DNA of 64,000 nt from Trichobilharzia regenti (lineage: Eukaryota; Platyhelminthes; Trematoda; Strigeidida; Schistosomatidae). Below are positions 1 to 13,550 of the stretch, piece by piece (position 1 is the first letter of the stretch; every line of letters starts with the position of its first letter). Made by a program: the position numbers and the translations under genes. The stretch is taken from the NCBI GenBank assembly GCA_944472135.2, contig OX235262.1, forward strand, positions 164,733,509 through 164,797,508. Direction: 5' to 3'. The notes under the pieces are model-generated. The model did not search any database. It was not told the DNA's origin and saw only the letters and a program-made list of their open reading frames with translations.

Positions 1-618
1 AGGATATACAATATGCATAGCTTAGTGTATCCTTTCAACTTACAAATTCGTTTTACGACTTTAAACTGTACATGTCTTGTTACTATGTTTTGATTTGTTT
101 TAACTATTTACTTGAACGAGTAACATTAGCGCTAATATAGGATTAGCTTGGAAAAGAGTTAGGCGTGGCCCGACTGAAACATATCACCAGGCCGTAATGT
201 TTTTAACTCATAGACTAAGCCACATTGGCTGGCAGTATAAAGTATGGCAACTTGAGCTGCTGCACTTTTGAACAAATTTCAACACCGAAAAAAAGCTCAG
301 TTCAGTTCATTTCTTAGAATGACATGGACTAGATAAAAAGTCATCTTCAGGATTTGATAACTTTCACCAAAAAGAGATACCGCTTTAGGTATTCTCTTTA
401 TTACACTCTGTAAAATCCTTTAAACATAGCTCATTCTCAATTAATTATTCAGATTTAACCATTGCAAAACTAGCAACAACATCTAGAATGACATAATTCT
501 CACCACCGCCTAGATTAGAAAAAACATCTATGTATTCATTTTTAACATTGATAATTGAAGAACATACAAAGAAAAACAAGTTGGGTTGGAGATTATGTAT
601 CTAATAGTGGGTATTTAG
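1..618. other. Intergenic, no feature recognised
   Basis: AT-rich unique-looking sequence. No exon, RNA gene or named repeat could be supported. Confidence 0.5.
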
Positions 619-867
619 TGCGTCGGTGGTATAGCGGTTAGGACGCTCGACGACCATGCATATGGTCCGGGGTTCGATCCCCCGCAGACGAACTCCTTTA
701 CATCGCTAAGCCAGAAATAATACTGGTAAAGAGGAAAGGTGGGGCATGAGGCTAGCAACCCCATCCTGTAAAAATAAACACCACTGCTACAAAAACTTCA
801 AGCCACTAGCTTGAGGTTCATAGCTTGAAGCCGTATGTTCCACTGGGGAACGTGAAGGAAAAAAAAG
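619..867 (+). mobile_element. SINE-1 (Sm-alpha-like tRNA-derived SINE)
   Basis: The tRNA-like head starts TGCGTCGGTGGTATAGCGG (A box) and includes GGTCCGGGGTTCGATCCC (B box). The body contains GAGGCTAGCAACCCCATCC and the tail ends GTTCCACTGGGGAACGTGAAG followed by A-rich sequence. The copy is nearly full length. Confidence 0.85.
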
Positions 868-3141
<2,274 letters not shown>

Positions 3142-3262
3142 CGTTGGTGGCAAAAGACAAGACCGTTACATTAAATTCTCCATTCTGCACATATTCTTCG
3201 TATTCTGCGTCTTGGGTTTTCTTCCTTTCATGCTTTCTATATCGCCTCATGACGACTTTTCA
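3142..3262 (-). repeat. Family-6 repeat fragment (coding-like remnant)
   Basis: The minus strand reads RRYRKHERKKTQDAEYEEYV, a motif echoed in family-6 copies near 10673, 15520 and 49730. It abuts the GATA tract. The element type is not known to me. Confidence 0.4.
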
Positions 3263-4336
3263 TTTCTCTTAATCAAAATTGAATATGTCACTTTAGTATT
3301 CAGGATTCTTGTAGATGACATCACACGTAATATACTAATTGTAAGTTCTCGTTAAAAAATAGCATACACCACAACACTATCACAACTTCTGTTACTAATA
3401 CTACTCCCGCTATTAATAATACTGATAATATTTTGAAGTATATTTCAAGAAAAAAGTTACATAATCAAGATGAAATCGATGGTGAAATCAATGAAATAGT
3501 GTCAGTCATGAAATTCTCACAATTCTCACCGGTATATGCTTCATTTTCCAAAGAAAGAAAGACAAAATACAGAAAATAAGAAGCAAATACTCATCCATAC
3601 TTAAATCTAATTAACTAATTGACTGATTTGCTAAGAATAATTTCATTTAGTCTCGTGTTCAAAAACGAAAACACGAGGTTTGTGTTAAATAAATTCCTCT
3701 TACCCTCGTACCGTATACTTGCTATGAAATTACACTAGTTTTATTTTAACACAGAAATATACAAAGGGCATAACACTGCTCAACATATGATTGAAATAAT
3801 TTCCTCGTTTCTCACTAATTTTGAAGCACAGAACAGAGTAGTCAAGACTGTTACTTAGAATGCATTGGATAAAGCTAAATAGAAATAGAGTACACAGCCT
3901 GAAGGAGGATTGTAATATTTGTATGATGTTTTTAGTATATGTGTTGTACCATTATGCCAAAAATCTTGATGTCAGTAATATAGCTTCTAGGAAATCACAT
4001 ATAGTGATCTCAACACTTTCGGTTTCCTATAGATACCACAATGAAACCTAACCTAGATAAATATGTGTTATACATTAGCCTATTCGAATACTTGTTTCAT
4101 GTCGTAATATTGGGTTTACGTTTTGGTACAAAAATCCTTTAGACAAGTGAATTAACACACCGCTTCAGTGGTTTTATAATGTATAAATTGATTCAAGCAT
4201 GTTATTCATGACTGATATAACCTTTAGTTGAGTATAGAAACTTAAGTTTGTTGTACTATTTTGCCAGTCTTACGCTTAGTGACATTTATCAGCAAGTTGT
4301 ATCGGTAACTTTGATAAAGCTTTTATTATGAAATAA
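3263..4336. other. Intergenic, no feature recognised
   Basis: AT-rich, no supported gene or repeat; the 63-codon frame near 3860 has no recognisable content. Confidence 0.5.
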
Positions 4337-4403
4337 TAGAGAAGATTTGTAGCTAAGGTGAATGATTTGTAATTAATAGTATTTTCTGAGCTGGTTGGTT
4401 TAG

Positions 4404-4447
4404 TTGCGGAGTTTTCGTTGTCCTTCTGGACAACATCTTCAGCGCAG
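4404..4447 (-). ncRNA. Second hammerhead-like motif (inverted copy)
   Basis: The mirror copy of the motif at 4906-4949. TCTTCAG at 4436-4442 and TTTC at 4413-4416 are the complements of CUGAAGA and GAAA, with the same 7-bp stem. Confidence 0.5.
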
Positions 4448-4563
4448 TATTTAGCATAAAGTCAAATGATTTAAATTTCTTCATGAGTGATATAATTTCG
4501 TCTCCCAGTAGCCATCTTTACATATATATTGACCTTTTTCTACTGACTTGGATTTTAAACTTT

Positions 4564-4863
4564 CTAGTCACCTGATTTACTCTTTATTAGTTGGTATATT
4601 TCGTCTATATTAACGTGTTTGTTGATTGCATATTTGTTTGAGTACCAGGCTTCTAGGAATTCCCTGGCACTTTTAGCGTTTCCTTTGTCTAAGATTTCGA
4701 CATTATCCCAATCAAACTGGTGTCCATAATTGTCTATATGCATTGATGCTAAAGAATATATATCGTGTCTTTTCATGGCTGATTTGTGTTCTTGGATTCT
4801 AATTCGAAGGGGACGCCCACTTTGGCCAATGTAATGCTTGTGACAGCTTATACAATTTATTAA
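4564..4863 (-). pseudogene. Penelope-like GIY-YIG endonuclease domain, 5'-truncated
   Basis: The open frame runs from about 4863 to the stop at 4564. HYIGQSGRPLRIRIQEH fits the GIY-YIG core (YIG, Arg, EH). The N-terminal part of the protein is missing, so no active enzyme is expected. The only ATG (4776) lies inside the domain. Confidence 0.75.
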
Positions 4864-4905
4864 TTTAATTGAATTAATTTAAATCATTTGACTTTATGCT
4901 AAATA

Positions 4906-4949
4906 CTGCGCTGAAGATGTTGTCCAGAAGGACAACGAAAACTCCGCAA
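4906..4949 (+). ncRNA. Hammerhead-ribozyme-like motif in Penelope repeat
   Basis: CTGAAGA (4911-4917) fits CUGANGA. A 7-bp stem GTTGTCC/GGACAAC with AGAA loop (4919-4936) is followed directly by GAAA (4937-4940). TGCG before and CGCA after can pair as stem I. Stem III is essentially missing and one extra T precedes stem II, so activity is uncertain. Minimal hammerheads in Penelope-like elements are established. Confidence 0.5.
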
Positions 4950-5104
4950 CTAAACCAACCAGCTCAGAAAATACTATTAATTACAAAGCTTTTATTATTT
5001 TGGAGATAAGAAACTATTTTGAGTGGGTATTAGTTGGTAACTAATGTCATGAGTTAAGTCCTTCGTTTAATATGGATTGAATTCTATCAGGCAAGTCTGA
5101 TATG

Positions 5105-5345
5105 TAACCACCGTACTGGCTGGCTCACCATCATGGTGGTTGGAAACAGTTGGCAGGAGGCCTCGAAACTAGGCTGTATGATTGTTGTGAATAGGGTGCA
5201 TTTGCAAAGTTGAATAAGTTGATATTCCTACTGAGACTCGAACCTGCGGTACTCAATGCTTCAGCCAGGGAGGTTACCACTGAGATATTCAACCTCAAAG
5301 TCGATTTCCTGTAAAACTGTAGTGGATTCACTGACTGCTCTGTAG
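5105..5345 (-). mobile_element. SINE-4 copy (tRNA-like, diverged)
   Basis: Complement of the family whose head reads GAATAGCTCAGTGGTAA and GTTCGAATCTCAG. Here GAGACTCGAACCTGCGG and ACCACTGAGATATTC correspond to the B and A boxes. Confidence 0.6.
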
Positions 5346-5399
5346 GGTGTAGCTGCCTTTATGTTCCTAGTCCTTGGTGTATGCGTAAACTGACCCCTG

Positions 5400-6650
5400 T
5401 CACTCAAGTTTGCAATAATAGATTATTTGTTTCCCTTTTTACATATGCAATGGAGATTTTGTAAGTCGGTTTCGTATATTAAGAGATTGCCTGTGAAATG
5501 TCAAAGCGACTGCTCCAAACTAAATGATTTTTTATCAGAAATCAGTCAGTGGTCCAAGGAAAACGGTCTAACCTTAAATCCCTCTAAATGCCAAACAGTC
5601 AGTTTCACCTTTAGGCATAAATCTGACCTAAACAAACTGGATAGCACTCATGAGGTGTGCAACATAGATGGCACTGAAATAGAAGCCAAGTCGGAAATGA
5701 AATACTTAAGCGTCATTCTGTCTGCTGATCTTTCCTGGTCGTCTCATATCTTGACGATTTCTAAGGAAATATTTCGTCTTACCTTCTACATCAAGAAGCT
5801 AAGACATTCTGGTATAACCCAACCCTTCCTCCTACAATTCGTTAACTCTCTCATTCTGCCTATTATTCTCTATTGTTCCCCCTTAGTTTTTCCAGGGCTA
5901 CTGAAGAAAGACTGTACCTTAATACGCGGGATGTTAAAGGTTGTCAGCAGAGTAAGCAACGTGCCACTTAACCAGCTTGTTAATATTCTGGTGGACAGGC
6001 ACATGGACTCATGTGAAGAATGGGCTAAATCCACTTTATCTAACTCACACCACCCTCTTCAATCACAACTCTCCCCTTGTATCTCATCAGGCAGAACCAG
6101 AAGCCTATATAGGAAACTATATGCTCGCACCAGCAAGTACAAAAACTCAACTATACCCTACTTAGCTCGTGTTCTGTGCGATAAAGAAAGCATTAGGCGT
6201 GATACCTATAACTTATAAAATAGTCAGTAGAACAACTGGATCTCGTCTTTACAACTCATATCATGTATAGGTCCAACGTTTTCTTTCTTTCTTTTCCTTT
6301 TCTCCTTTTTCTGTTATGTGCTGTTTTGTTTCTTTCTCTCTTCCTTACAAACTCTACTTAAAACATTCTTCGTTCTCTCACACTGTATATCTCGACTTTT
6401 TTTCACCGCTTACGCCAGTAAATATGCTAGCATCTACTTTTATAACACCTTCAAACACTGTTGAATTTTCGGCTCTGCTACCGACATGCCAATATGTTAT
6501 TGTCATAATGAACTGAGATTACCCTTAATCTATGTAGAACTTTATTTATTGTTAGTGTACTAACTGGATGCAATACTGTGTGTAGTAAAATGCTGAGAAT
6601 TCCATTCTGTATCACAAATACTGTTTTGGAATAAAGCAAATTATTATTAT
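5400..6650 (+). mobile_element. CR1/Jockey-group non-LTR retrotransposon, 5'-truncated
   Basis: Contains the C-terminal reverse-transcriptase region and tail of a CR1-like LINE. The end, ATAAAGCAAATTATTATTATT, fits the short tandem 3' tails of this group. About 430 bp of 3' untranslated sequence follows the coding part. It could be SR1-related, but I cannot assign it by eye. Confidence 0.75.
5427..6218 (+). pseudogene. Reverse transcriptase C-terminal fragment (CR1-like)
   Basis: A 263-codon open frame. SQWSKENGLTLNPSKCQTVS is the reverse-transcriptase segment just after the catalytic palm, and MKYLSVILSADLSW corresponds to the usual YLGV motif with Gly changed to Ser. LILPIILYCSPLVFPGL is the typical downstream helix. 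Catalytic FADD lies upstream and is lost. The uninterrupted frame suggests a fairly recent copy; it is not a functional gene. Confidence 0.8.
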
Positions 6651-8585
6651 TTGAAAAAAAAATATATTTTAACGTACGGCGCGGAGCAAAATTCAACTCT
6701 ACCTGACTTAAGTTTTTGAAGAATTAAGACACATAAACACACAAACATCGTCCAAGGCTTCCTATCAATTGCCGTCAACCGTCTAGTAGGAAATCATGTC
6801 ACTGATCTTATCACTGAACGACTTTCATCATAAAAACTTCGTACATTATGGGCACCAAGAAATGCACCGTACAAAAATAATAAAACAACCAAAAATAAGG
6901 CAAATGGGGATAGAATAAATGAGGGAGTTCATCCAGAAAGTAAGTAAGCACACCTGTGAAGGTCATTTATAATTCATAACTTCATATTACTTTCAGAAAG
7001 GTAAGAGGGAAGGACATTACAGCATATTTGCCACCGATTACAATTCTTAGCTTTGTTTGATAATGTCTCAAGTCATCGAATCAAATCATCTCTCAGACTC
7101 TATCGAGGGAGCCGTGATGTACCAACGTATGCTAACCTAAAATGCATATCCTTCATCCTGTGACGCCACGACATAAAGAAACTATTGAATGAGGACTGAG
7201 GAACAGAAGAGTTCCCCCAACGCCCTTATAAATTCAAACTCATTATTCACATTGATTATATATCACTTGTGATACAATGCATTATCCTATAGAACAAGAA
7301 GGCTTCCAGTAATTTTGAAAACTTGTTTCCTGTAACCGAAAGTTGACTGTAGTTTTCTTCTAAATTTAAAATAAACATACACAGAAAAGTTATTTGATGA
7401 GTCAAATTGAATTTTTCAGGTGTAGATATGGGTAGAAATATTCGATTAAAATTCGCTCTTTTTTGTGTTTTCCTCAGTTTTAATTCTGCCGCCATTTCTC
7501 TTTCCTTCTTTTTTCTAATTTCTTCTATCTTTACTATTATCCTATAATAATGATGATAATAGTGATGATGGTTTTGTTGTTGATGTTATTATTATTATTA
7601 TTCACAAAATGATGATAGAGTGATGATGGACAGTTAAAAGTTTTTAATATAAGAAGAAAAGACACAGGGAGACAGAGGGGATAGATGTTTGGATGGTTGA
7701 AAAGGCAGAAAAGAAAGATTTTCCTCACTAGCGTAAGAAATTTTTCTAGTGGCTATATATGCCTACATCTGCAATATATATAAAAATACATATAAATAAT
7801 ATAGATGTACCCACATACTGAGAAATCATTGTATACAAATGGATAGTGAACACATAATGTCCGTTTTTTTCTTTTTTTTGGATGTGTGTTTGGATGAACG
7901 TGTGTGCGCGCGTGTGGTTGTCAGACAGAAAGTTCCAGGGAATGAGGTGGGTGGCGGGGGACGGGATTGCGGGAGAATCAACGCACATACATCCTGTTGA
8001 CTTCAATCAATATCCGTGTTGGGATAGATCTTGGTTTTGAATAGAAGAAATAAAATAAACATGTTATGAAAGTTTTATTACGTAAACATTTTCCAGTTGA
8101 TTTTCTCTTAAATGAATTATTTTTAAATTCTATTTGTTTTCTTGGATTGTTTATCTTTAATTTAAACTGAAACTCAAACCTTTCTAACTGTTAAGCTCAT
8201 AGGCAAATTGTGAGAGTTCAGCTTTCACTATTTAAAAAAATATATAAAGATCGGTTGAAGAAACTTCAACATACGATCCTTTCCTTTCCTACTGTGATAA
8301 ATATGGTTGTTTAAATCACAGATTAACATATTTCTTTTAGCTGTTTGTTAGTTCGACTATGATACCATGATGCAAATCTCAAAATATCTCAAACTATAGA
8401 ACAGACAGTGACGATGAATATATACCAAAGTTAGGTTTTTACTTTGTGGTTAAGGGGTAACAGTGATTAAGACCACTTAAACGTGAGACCATAGACACCC
8501 ATAAATGATAGTTTGTAAACTAAAACGATGAACTACTGATGCATCGACTACTTGATGCTATCTAGTGATTACCTTCAGGAAAAGT
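6651..8585. other. Intergenic, no gene recognised
   Basis: AT-rich sequence with short ATT and GAT microsatellites. Small frames near 7256, 7537 and 7746 show no recognisable domain. Confidence 0.5.
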
Positions 8586-8885
8586 TGACTGAAGCTCTTT
8601 CTAGTGAGAAATCATCACCAGTGCAATCCACCTGGTCGGTGTGAGGACAAATACTCCCCGATCACGTTAGTTGGTGGTTGCGATAAAATCATGTATTGGT
8701 AGAATTTGGAATTCATGAGTTGGCCATTGAATTGTGTCTCAGTGGCTGAACGGTCTACGAGCCTGGTTTGTAACCGGGAGATCCTGGTTTTGAACTCCAC
8801 TAGGCACGTACTGATGATGAATATTAAACTGTCCAGTACTCCTTGTTTGTTTCCACCAGTTTTCTAACCGGTATCAATCCACAGT
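8586..8885 (+). mobile_element. SINE-3 copy
   Basis: Contains CAGTGGCTGAACGGTCTACG (A-box-like) and later GATCCTGGTTTTGAACTCC (B-box-like). It ends GGTATCAATCCACAGTCAAAC. A SINE-1 copy follows within about 60 bases. Confidence 0.65.
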
Positions 8886-8942
8886 CAAACTTGGCACTAC
8901 AGACTGTTCTGTTCGTTTTCGATATCCTCCCTGGAGGCACCA

Positions 8943-9176
8943 GTGCATCGGTAGCACAGCGGTTAGGACGCTCGCCGTCCATATACATGGTCCGGGGTTC
9001 GATCCTCGGCCGCAGACGCACTCCATTACCTCGCTAAGCCAGTAGTGAGACTGGTCAAGCGCAAAGGTTGGGCATGAGGCTAGCAACCCCATCCTGTAAA
9101 AATAAACACCACTGCTACAGAAACTTCAAGCCTCTAGCTTGAAGCCGTATGTTACACTGGGAACGTGAAAAAAAGT
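8943..9176 (+). mobile_element. SINE-1 copy
   Basis: Full-length organisation: GCATCGGTAGCACAGCGG head, GGTCCGGGGTTCGATCC, then GGCTAGCAACCCCATCCTG and a GGGAACGTGAAAAAA tail. Confidence 0.85.
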
Positions 9177-9652
9177 CCACGTAACCGAAGTAGCTCATTA
9201 GGCATAAAATGTCACAAATTAATTAATGAATACAATTCTATTTAATTAGGATATTTCAATTTACTTTCGAAATTATCTTTCGGAGACAAGCATTCTCGCA
9301 TGCAAACATAGATTTAAAGAAAAACTTCAAAGCATTTTGTAAGTAACCAAAAATCATCTTGAAAATAAGTAATGATTTTTATCATCTAATCTATATAGTT
9401 TAACAGGCTCATGTGGCAGGGGCACATAAACCATATGGAGATTCGCATAGGTTTTTTCCTAGTCTGTGTGTGTATGTATGTATGTGTGGGTGTGTGTGCT
9501 TGGCACATTCCCATTTTCCTCTTTCGTTTCACCAACTTTTGTAGAATTTGTATGCAATTAGGTTAATGATTCTGTAATATGTAATGCACAAGAAAGTGCT
9601 GCACATATTTCTTCACAGTGTACACTTACGAGAGGAGGAAAGAGACCGAAGC

Positions 9653-9685
<33 letters not shown>

Positions 9686-10660
9686 GACAGAGTGAAAACA
9701 TTTTGGTCACTTAACACTCAAAAAGATAATGAGGTTAATCCAGCTGTTGCTTGTTATAATTTAATTTCCTACTTCTGTTTTTTCCAAATAAATTCTAACC
9801 GCACATTTATTAGGGAATAACAACAACAACAACAGCAATAATAATTTACAAAATAAGCTAATCCATCCACCGCCCGGCCCTCCCCATCATCCGGGCCATT
9901 TTGAGAAAATCTAATATGAATACAAGCATATATATATGGATTAGGCAGGCACAGTTGGCGACCTCTTCAGCTGTTCACTCTTAAAAAGGCATACACACAC
10001 ATTTGTGTAACAACACCCTGGTTATAACAGCATTTCGATTAAGCCCTGTTTGCTTAAAACTGATCCTGTTATTTACAGAATTTTAAAAATTGCTTAATAT
10101 TTTAAAGCTTTAGCTTCTTTACCTCGAAACAGAGGGTTTGCATATGTTAGGAGATGTGTGTAGTTGTGTGTATGTGTGTGCGTGTGTCCGCTTGTTTTGT
10201 GGCATATAGATCTCGTCAACAAAACATTCAGCACATGTATATGAGGGTGTACAAAAGTTTTGCAGCTGTCAGTCAAGTTTGGTTAATTTAATCATATTTC
10301 TACTAAAGTTATAAGGCTATGCAGTTGTTGTACTTAGGATGAAGAAGAAAGAATAAGAATATATTGATGGGGGTAAACTACAAGGTCAATAAAGGAGTCT
10401 AGGTTATTGCTATGTAAATCATAATGATGGCGGAAAATACAGGAAATTTACGGAGAGCAAGTTTGAAATCACATAAATAAAGCAAACTTTCAGTGGATTT
10501 TCCTTGAATTAAGTCGATGAATAGTCTTTGTACTTGATCATATTAAAAATACACAAAATGTTCATTATATATACACAATACTTTTAATAGTTCTAATGAT
10601 CTGAAGACTACTAATTCTATTGTAACGACAGAGCACGGTAGTGAGTGACAACAGAGTTGT
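9177..10660. other. Intergenic with simple repeats
   Basis: Holds TG/GT and GA tracts and a short GC-rich patch near 9870-9895. No gene recognised. Confidence 0.5.
9652..9690. repeat. (GA)n microsatellite
   Basis: A GA-rich dinucleotide tract with short CAGA interruptions. Confidence 0.9.
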
Positions 10661-10750
10661 TCATTTAGCAAATTATACAGAAACCCCACGTACTGAATTC
10701 TCCACTAGCACATGTTCTCCGTACTCTGCTTTCCAGTCATGTAGTCTACA
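10660..10750 (-). repeat. Family-6 repeat fragment
   Basis: The minus strand reads DWKAEYGEHVLVENSVRG, comparable with EYEEYVQNGEF near 3180. It is adjacent to a SINE-2 cluster. Confidence 0.4.
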
Positions 10751-11118
10751 TTTCTTTTTGATTATAGCTTGATTCCATACAGTACTTTTGTGCGTCGGTG
10801 ACACAGTGGTTAAGACTCTCGCCGGCCATGCACATGGTCCGGTGTTCGAGCCCACGCCTACGCACACCTGACATCTATGGTCGGCCTGCGAATTTCGGGC
10901 TACCGATATCCACGCTGAAAATTCCGCACTTGTGCCAAAAATACGATGGGGAATCAAGCTGTAATCAAAAATAAATAAATAAATTTTCAGCATGTCATAT
11001 CGAAAGCTCAAATTTTGCAGGCCGACCATTGATATCAGGTGTACGTTGACAGGGAATCGAACTCCGGACCATGTGCATGGTCGGTGAGAGTCTTAACCAC
11101 TGTGCCACCGACTCACAC
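10751..11118 (-). mobile_element. SINE-2 copy split by a second SINE-2
   Basis: Minus-strand SINE-2 tail at 10751-10790 (ATAGCTTGATTCCATACAG) and its head at about 10984-11118 (GGACCATGTGCATGGTCGG). Between them sits a plus-strand SINE-2. Together they look like one copy interrupted by another of its own family. Confidence 0.65.
10791..10983 (+). mobile_element. SINE-2 copy (tRNA head, distinct tail)
   Basis: The head TGCGTCGGTGACACAGTGG and the B box GGTCCGGTGTTCGAGCCC are shared with SINE-1. The body instead reads ATCTATGGTCGGCCTGCG and the tail GGGAATCAAGCTGTAATC is followed by AAATA repeats. Confidence 0.75.
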
Positions 11119-11217
11119 ATTGCTTCAAAAGGATCTCTCATTCCTCCTCTTTGCAACTTAAGCCGTTGTTTTGCTATTGAAGATTCCTGTTGAGGATTTT
11201 ACACACACACACACACT

Positions 11218-11405
11218 GCATTTTTTATTCCTTGTGAAACATGGGGGTTTAAGCTTGAGGTTTCAAGTTTTGATGGCAGTGGTGTTATTCTTTATTTTAT
11301 GGGATGTGATGACTAGCCTCATGCCACACCTTCCATCTTTATCGAGTTTACTAACGACTGGGATTTGAATCCCCGACCATATGCGTGGGCAGCGAGCTAG
11401 TATAA
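11218..11405 (-). mobile_element. SINE-1 copy, diverged
   Basis: The complement contains GACTAGCCTCATGCC and the decayed B box GGATTTGAATCCCCGACC. Confidence 0.65.
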
Positions 11406-11419
11406 CGATAGAAAATAAG

Positions 11420-11705
11420 AGACTTGGTAACGGAATGTTTATTTGGAATTTTATATCTCTATGCAGGGCAGTTATGTTCACCTTACGTTAAAATTATTAT
11501 TTGCACAGATCTTCCATGTTGTTCACTACTGCTGCCCTTCGTATTGTGTTTCTTTGACTTCTTTTCGTATCTCCTGTGTTTCTCTGCAATACTGCTGCAT
11601 TTGACGTCAAGTCTATCACTTCACTATTTGATATTTTTGTGCTGATGAACTTCTCTTTATATACTACTCATAAATTGTCAGTAGCATACGCTACACGACT
11701 ACTTT
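11420..11705. repeat. Family-6 repeat copy
   Basis: CTTCGTATTGTGTTTCTTTG and ATGAACTTCTCTTTATATACT recur near 49850-50000. The end CAGTAGCATACGCTACACG recurs near 15755 and 35967. Confidence 0.5.
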
Positions 11706-12810
11706 CTTGATCATATGAACATTTGTATTTGACACGGATGATGCGAAATCTTTAGGTTTAACTGTTTCAAATTCAGCATAGACACTCAGTTTCTTATATA
11801 TTTACTGGGTTTAATTAGTAACGTTCACTTTACCTTAGTCTGTCATACTGGGCTGGTGGAGATCAGTGTTATTCAAACTATATTGTTCAACTGTGCGAAC
11901 TTTCTCTCGCAGTTTCGTTTCTGTGATAATTTTAAAATATCAATAGACAAGAAGAAGAAAAAGAAGGCCCTTTAGCCACTACACACCATTATAATATAAA
12001 GTTGTTCTTTTAATTAAACAGATGAATTACTCGATTTCGACTGTTTGTAATTCATCACTAGCCCTAATAACATTGTAATTATTCTACAAAAGTGGTCTAT
12101 GAAATGCCCCAAATTCAACATTTATTTAATATGTCGGGGGTAGTGCTCTTGTATTCGAATGCCATTTTTCTTTTGGTGAGAATTTCTAGTACTGGTAAAA
12201 TGACAGTCGAAAATTACATTTCGCTTACAACAGATAAAGGAAGTAAATAAAGCAGCGATGGGGAAAAAAATTCTTCGGATGATTACAACACGTAAAAAGA
12301 ATATGATAAAATTTCAAACTTCCCACACATTTCTGTTTGTTTGAAACGAATATAGCGAATAACGGTTGAATGGAGGTATATTCAAAAGATAAGAGAAACT
12401 TTAACTTTTTATCAGGACAAATAATAACAATATCCTATCCAGCCTATTGCCATTAGAAAATAATAATAATTGACTTGTGAATTTTTCTTGTCTCGCTTGA
12501 TTACCGAACCGAAATATAAAAAAAATGCCCTTTACATTTCAGCTAGAAAAGTTCATAATGATACATTCTTTCTATCCTGATGAAAACTAATATATGAATG
12601 GAAAAGAAAAAACACAACTTTCCGCTTATTCGTAGATTATTTGAAGTTAAAGAGGTTGGAGATCACATTCAATTGCTTTTTTCCTTTTGTTTTACCTGTA
12701 ATTATTCCAAAGATTCGACTTACTTCTATTCACTTATGTAAGAAATGTTATATTAAGATAACATTTCCTCTTTAGAAATAGCTTTTGTTTTGCTTGAAGA
12801 GATTTTCGTA
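11706..12810. other. Intergenic, no feature recognised
   Basis: AT-rich, with no recognisable gene or named repeat. Confidence 0.5.
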
Positions 12811-12960
12811 GATGGTAACTAGTAGTGGAACCCAGGATGTGCATTTCGTTCTATTTAGGACTCGTCATCTGGATGTACCTTTATTCCCTAGTGGGTGATG
12901 GTGTCTCCGTTGAGACTTGAACCAAGTACCCATCGTTTCAACACCATAGCTAAGTAGGGA
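12811..12960 (-). mobile_element. Hammerhead-carrying repeat, minus copy
   Basis: The complement reads CATCCAGATGACGAGTCC, then GAACGAAATGCACATCC. This is the layout of the schistosome hammerhead satellite: stem I, core, stem II, GAAA, cleavage region. The upstream part, AGGTACCCATCG.., holds a tRNA-like segment. Confidence 0.6.
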
Positions 12961-13040
12961 ATGCAGGTACGTCCAGATGACGAGTCCGCATTTGAACGAA
13001 ATGCTCATCTTGGATTCCACTGTTAGTCACTATCCACCAA
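12961..13040 (+). repeat. Hammerhead-like repeat fragment, plus copy
   Basis: CAGATGACGAGTCC, GAACGAAATGCTCATC and TTGGATTCCACTG follow in order. Position 3 of the CUGANGA core is A, as in the neighbouring copy. It forms an inverted pair with 12811-12960. Confidence 0.55.
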
Positions 13041-13379
13041 AATTACTTCAGGTTAAATCCTCAAACATTGTCGAAGCATCCAAACAAGGAGATGACATGC
13101 CTACCAGCAAAGGCTAAACACTTCCATCCAATCAATCAACAGGAGAATCCAAATTGAGCTAAATAATTTTTGTTATAAATTACGCCAAAAATAAATGTTT
13201 GTAATCTATTGAAACATGGTTCCCTGACATAAATGAGTAACTTGGTGAAAGCAAGTATTCATTTAGCTGTCAGGAAAAGTCGATGTTCCAAACTTTAAAG
13301 TAATACCTAGTTTTTGATGTGGCAACAGACAGAAAATAATTCAAAGTCATTACCGATTGGTTTAAAGCCCATTTCAGAA

Positions 13380-13550
13380 TTCTTTTTTATACTTTTGCAA
13401 TCCCAGTGGAACATATGGGTTGAAGCTAGAGCTCTGAAGTTTCAGTGGAAGTGGTGTGGCTGCTAGCCTCAAACCCAACTTTCCCTCTCTGTTCGGATTA
13501 TAACCTGTTATGGGAGGTAAAAGTGTGCGTCAGCTGGGACTCGAACCCTG
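13380..13550 (-). mobile_element. SINE-1 copy, diverged
   Basis: The complement carries the SINE-1 tail (CAGTGGAACATATGGG), GCTAGCCTCAAACCC and the B box GGGACTCGAACCC. Confidence 0.65.

Larger units (their letters stand above)
4337..4985 (-). mobile_element. Penelope-like element remnant between inverted repeats
   Basis: The minus strand from about 4860 encodes INCISCHKHYIGQSGRPLR, the start of a GIY-YIG-type endonuclease with its Cys/His cluster. It continues to a stop at 4564 with DNVEILDKGNAKSAREFLEA. This is the C-terminus of a Penelope-like polyprotein; the reverse-transcriptase part is absent. Near-perfect inverted repeats of about 110 bp (about 4364-4478 and 4872-4988) enclose it. 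Each repeat carries a hammerhead-like motif. Penelope elements often have such LTR-like repeats. Confidence 0.8.

Noticed and set aside
619..690. tRNA gene at the SINE head
   Set aside because: A and B boxes are present, but the fold is incomplete and the same head occurs in many copies followed by a SINE body, so it is SINE-derived.
8843..9092. Several overlapping 60-75 codon frames
   Set aside because: Shadows of SINE-3 and SINE-1 copies, repeated at other SINE sites.
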